DNA from: JALQUO01 sp964529685
Lineage (GTDB): Bacteria; Pseudomonadota; Alphaproteobacteria; Rickettsiales; Midichloriaceae
Direction of reading: 5' to 3'
Assembly: GCA_964529685.1 (NCBI GenBank)
Contig: CAZGZC010000002.1
Location: 127,849 to 191,848, forward strand
Length of the DNA stretch: 64,000 bases
Position numbers and translations under genes: made by a program. Shown here one piece after another: positions 62,201-64,000 of the stretch. The first letter of the stretch is position 1. The number at the start of each line of letters is the position of its first letter. A model generated the notes under the pieces. That model had not been told where the DNA came from and made no database searches. It saw only the letters and a list, made by a program, of their open reading frames with translations.

Positions 62201-62739
62201 TGGTAGTTGTCGGAGATGAAATAATAAAATTTAGTTCTGCTAAGCTACAGCCTGATGGAACTTACGTGATTAGCGGACTCTTGCGAGGTCTTTATGGTAC
62301 TAGGACAGAAAAATTTGATAAATTTATTGTTCTAGATGAACAAAGTGCGAAGATGATTGAACTAGAGAAAGGGGTTGATAAGATTGATATAAATGTAAAA
62401 ACTTTCTTTGATAAAAAGAGAGTTACAGGCTCAGAAGAGCTTCAACATAAAGAGTTTACAGTAGGACATAAGCTTATACCACCAGTGAATTTAGTGATGA
62501 AAAATAATCAGATACACTGGACTCCATGTATTGCGTCAAACGATTTATTTGTAGATCAACTTAATCACTTTTTCTATGTTCAATTCCTTGATGAAAATTC
62601 AAATATTTTTTATAGATTACATACAGGTGATAGCTATTGCACTATACCTAAGAATCACAAGACATTTACAGTGATGATTGCCGCATTTCAAGATAACAAA
62701 ATAGAAAGTAGATTCATATCTAGAAGTTTTACACTCTAA
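59224..62739 (+). CDS. Gene-transfer-agent tail protein with TIM-barrel domain (GTA gene 15 type)
   Basis: A 1171-residue phage-like baseplate/host-recognition protein. The N-terminal part is tail-like (GKVVGNTVINAMFK, GQIIPNVYGKVKLNGSIIWMSDV). A glycoside-hydrolase-like TIM-barrel lies near residues 290-620, with SYAANWGEYHS, FIDFIGIDAYFPLTD and KIWFTEYGFAS. The C-terminal third has VISGLLRGLYGTRTEKFDKF, as in phage tail proteins. Homologues in Rhodobacter GTA are gene 15. In Rickettsiales GTA genes are often scattered; here no other GTA gene is nearby. A fragment of its end is duplicated 245 bases downstream. Confidence 0.88.
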   Translation: MATTIATAFTGTASKMIGKVVGNTVINAMFKNERINNGKRLTHINIPESPEGQIIPNVYGKVKLNGSIIWMSDVGERVKTRKKKTKTETITYLEYNYTVSLAIGLCEGEISSVGKIWADDVLISNGANSSSVRIYLGKEDQEADPLLEALYDEDAPRFRGLAYVIIQELDISQFGNKIPQFSCEVTRYSKDKDSIETLVESMIIIPGCGEFVYDTKVQNENIGSEIISVNQHQKPAIANARVSLEQLKATFPNVMWVAPVVCWFVDNLTADYCNVVPKIEKRNIQYESEEWNVAGVTRQDAAEVLRIGDQLNYGGTPNDASIVRYLEYIKSQGLKIMFYPMIFVDLAGKPWRGKINALTADGVKHFFNGENGYNKFILHYANLVKDYADAFLIGSEMQDLTKFKDENGEYVAVNEFIKLAEKVKEVIGEKVKISYAANWGEYHSINGEYYMDQLWASKFIDFIGIDAYFPLTDTTRSQYDVNKIMEGWNSGELYDFYYEDGKKMPLSKDFAMKNIEHWWSNKHYNSDGKITDWKPKMKKIWFTEYGFASVSCTTNEPNVFVDDSSDESKLPKNSNGEIDFLAQRAAIHATEMRWKNSDMVERKFLWTWDARPYPAWPRLGSVWTDGKNWERGHWINGKAGVMELKSVVRDICLRSGVPDQLIDVENLHGIVHGMVIDRDYSARDILEDLQKVYNFDSVEVNGKLTFISRSVREIKEIKYDELLYEYKLNEIDDGYKASPISIEVLNNETKSISLHYIGEHLDVKKYEFYSDECHENNLLEFSFPIVISEDDVRIIAHNILSDIEDSKTTYEFTLSINSLFKSQSSISIIPGDIVKMNVNGEDFIMKILNLDIKADNTVKVTSSKTSAMTSRDIKLSSNGSIDNEKLYEFIPQSDFSVVRIPGTNTLAIVASGINKKWYGCQVNYKMISRDSVLSEDALAIEQPTIIGQVLSYDGLEKENYFSFDNYSKLVIKLHHGQLFSIAKNDLFFSEKNMVVVGDEIIKFSSAKLQPDGTYVISGLLRGLYGTRTEKFDKFIVLDEQSAKMIELEKGVDKIDINVKTFFDKKRVTGSEELQHKEFTVGHKLIPPVNLVMKNNQIHWTPCIASNDLFVDQLNHFFYVQFLDENSNIFYRLHTGDSYCTIPKNHKTFTVMIAAFQDNKIESRFISRSFTL

Positions 62740-63079
62740 AGTTGCTATAAGAAGTGTTAATAATCTCTTTTCTAAATTATTCTCCGTACAAAAACTCTAT
62801 CTTGGCTCTAGTTGCTCCAGTTTGAATTTCTTGATGAAAATTCAAATATTATTTTTATAGATTACATACAGGTGATAGCTATTGCACTATACCTAAGAAT
62901 AATAAGAAATATTATCTTTCTTTACCAAGTGTTTCTTTGTCATTTTTTATATAACTTGCAAAACTCTTCATTGACTAATTTTGTTTGCATTTTTATTTTT
63001 TAATTAGTAAAAGTACTATAAAGTCAAATGATAATAAGGTGAAAACTGCAACAAAGAATCTCTTTGAAAGAAAGTATAA
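62740..63079. other. Spacer with a duplicated GTA gene fragment
   Basis: The gap between the GTA gene stop and the rRNA terminator holds a near-exact copy (62821-62900) of the GTA gene segment 62579-62655; they differ by two substitutions and a 2-base insertion in a T run. The rest of the gap shows no gene; the open stretch at 62812-63003 is carried by this copy. Confidence 0.85.
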
Positions 63080-63106
63080 ATAAAAAAAACAAGGCTGCAG
63101 AGCCTG
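63080..63106 (-). terminator. Intrinsic terminator of the 23S-5S rRNA unit
   Basis: On the minus strand the 3' end of 5S rRNA reads CAGGCT-CTGC-AGCCT then TG and a run of eight T. The stem uses the last bases of the 5S gene (AGGCT) against AGCCT, with a CTGC loop, so it is a rho-independent terminator that overlaps the mature 5S end. Confidence 0.65.
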
Positions 63107-63217
63107 ACAACGTCCTACTCTCCCGTGTCTTGAGACAAAGTACCATCGGCGATAGAGCTTTTCACTTCTGAGTTCGGGATGGGATCAGGTGTTTCATCTC
63201 TTCCATAATTACCAGGC
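63102..63217 (-). rRNA. rrf: 5S ribosomal RNA
   Basis: About 116 bases on the minus strand, with the 5' GCCTGG and 3' CAGGC ends pairing into the terminal stem, and the conserved internal segments (CGAACTCAGAAGTG, GATGGTACTTTGTC, GGGAGAGTAGGACG in outline). It lies downstream of 23S with a spacer of about 95 bases. Confidence 0.93.
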
Positions 63218-63312
63218 TTTGCAGTCTTGCTGCAGAACAATTATGAAAACAAAACAAACTAACTAAAAGTAAATGTAACTCGTTACAAGTTTTGCACTGT
63301 ATGCAAAAAGGT

Positions 63313-64000
<688 letters not shown>

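Noticed and set aside
62812..63003. 63-residue frame downstream of the GTA gene
   Set aside because: It is created by the copied GTA fragment in another frame and has no leader or family similarity.

Overview
The window is AT-rich bacterial chromosome with densely packed genes, and it points to an intracellular alphaproteobacterium of the order Rickettsiales. Signs of this are the very large NAD-specific glutamate dehydrogenase, alphaproteobacterial-type DksA, DnaA and uracil-DNA glycosylase, a lone gene-transfer-agent tail gene, a 23S-5S rRNA pair read leftward at the right edge, and many lineage-specific orphan genes. Three further traits favour the Midichloriaceae side of the order over Anaplasmataceae: flagellar genes (flgG, flgA), a cbb3-oxidase assembly gene (ccoS) and an LPS gene (kdsB). 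The family placement is inference; no species can be named from the sequence alone.

Layout. 0-5 kb: 3' end of coq7, then dksA, ybaB-dnaX, a coiled-coil orphan, a family 4 uracil-DNA glycosylase and another orphan. 5-14 kb: nnrD, a decayed gene, birA, gltX, a PRPP-synthase-like gene, rplS, ubiD, an HU gene, and rplK-rplA-rplJ, which is not followed by rplL-rpoBC. 14-24 kb: ccoS and an M23 peptidase, tRNA-Trp, phaB, an MFS transporter, a class II aldolase, a major porin, cysS, a spermidine-synthase-like methyltransferase, rpsT and rpsD. 24-38 kb: a lipoprotein, cdsA, glmM, sugE with two tandem orphan paralogues, tRNA-Thr, an ABC transporter, rsfS, uppS, tsf, yajC, a coiled-coil orphan, kdsB and gmk. 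38-54 kb: an orphan, cspA, a BPL_N protein, a MidA-like methyltransferase, NAD-GDH, another methyltransferase, murF, an acyl-CoA desaturase, nuoG and lpdA. 54-64 kb: an amino-acid binding protein, tRNA-Leu, flgA-flgG, dnaA, a small paralogue, a thrS fragment, GTA gene 15, then 5S and the 3' part of 23S rRNA.

Core functions: the genes cover information processing (dnaA, dnaX, three aminoacyl-tRNA synthetases including the thrS relic, ribosomal proteins, tsf), envelope building (uppS, murF, glmM, kdsB, cdsA, M23 peptidase, porin) and aerobic energy metabolism on amino acids (GDH, lpdA, nuoG, coq7 and ubiD for ubiquinone, ccoS for an oxidase). PhaB suggests polyhydroxybutyrate metabolism.

The most striking feature is a recurrent pattern of local gene-fragment duplication. 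Next to several genes lies a second copy of part of the gene (sugE, tsf, the MidA-like gene, GTA gene 15, murF, lpdA, and the orphan before cspA). These copies range from perfectly identical (346, 151 and 138 bp) to barely recognisable. In the sugE case the fragment is identical while the adjacent duplicated gene has diverged strongly, which suggests homogenisation. One copy supplies the present stop codon of its parent gene. No CRISPR array, insertion sequence or transposase was seen.
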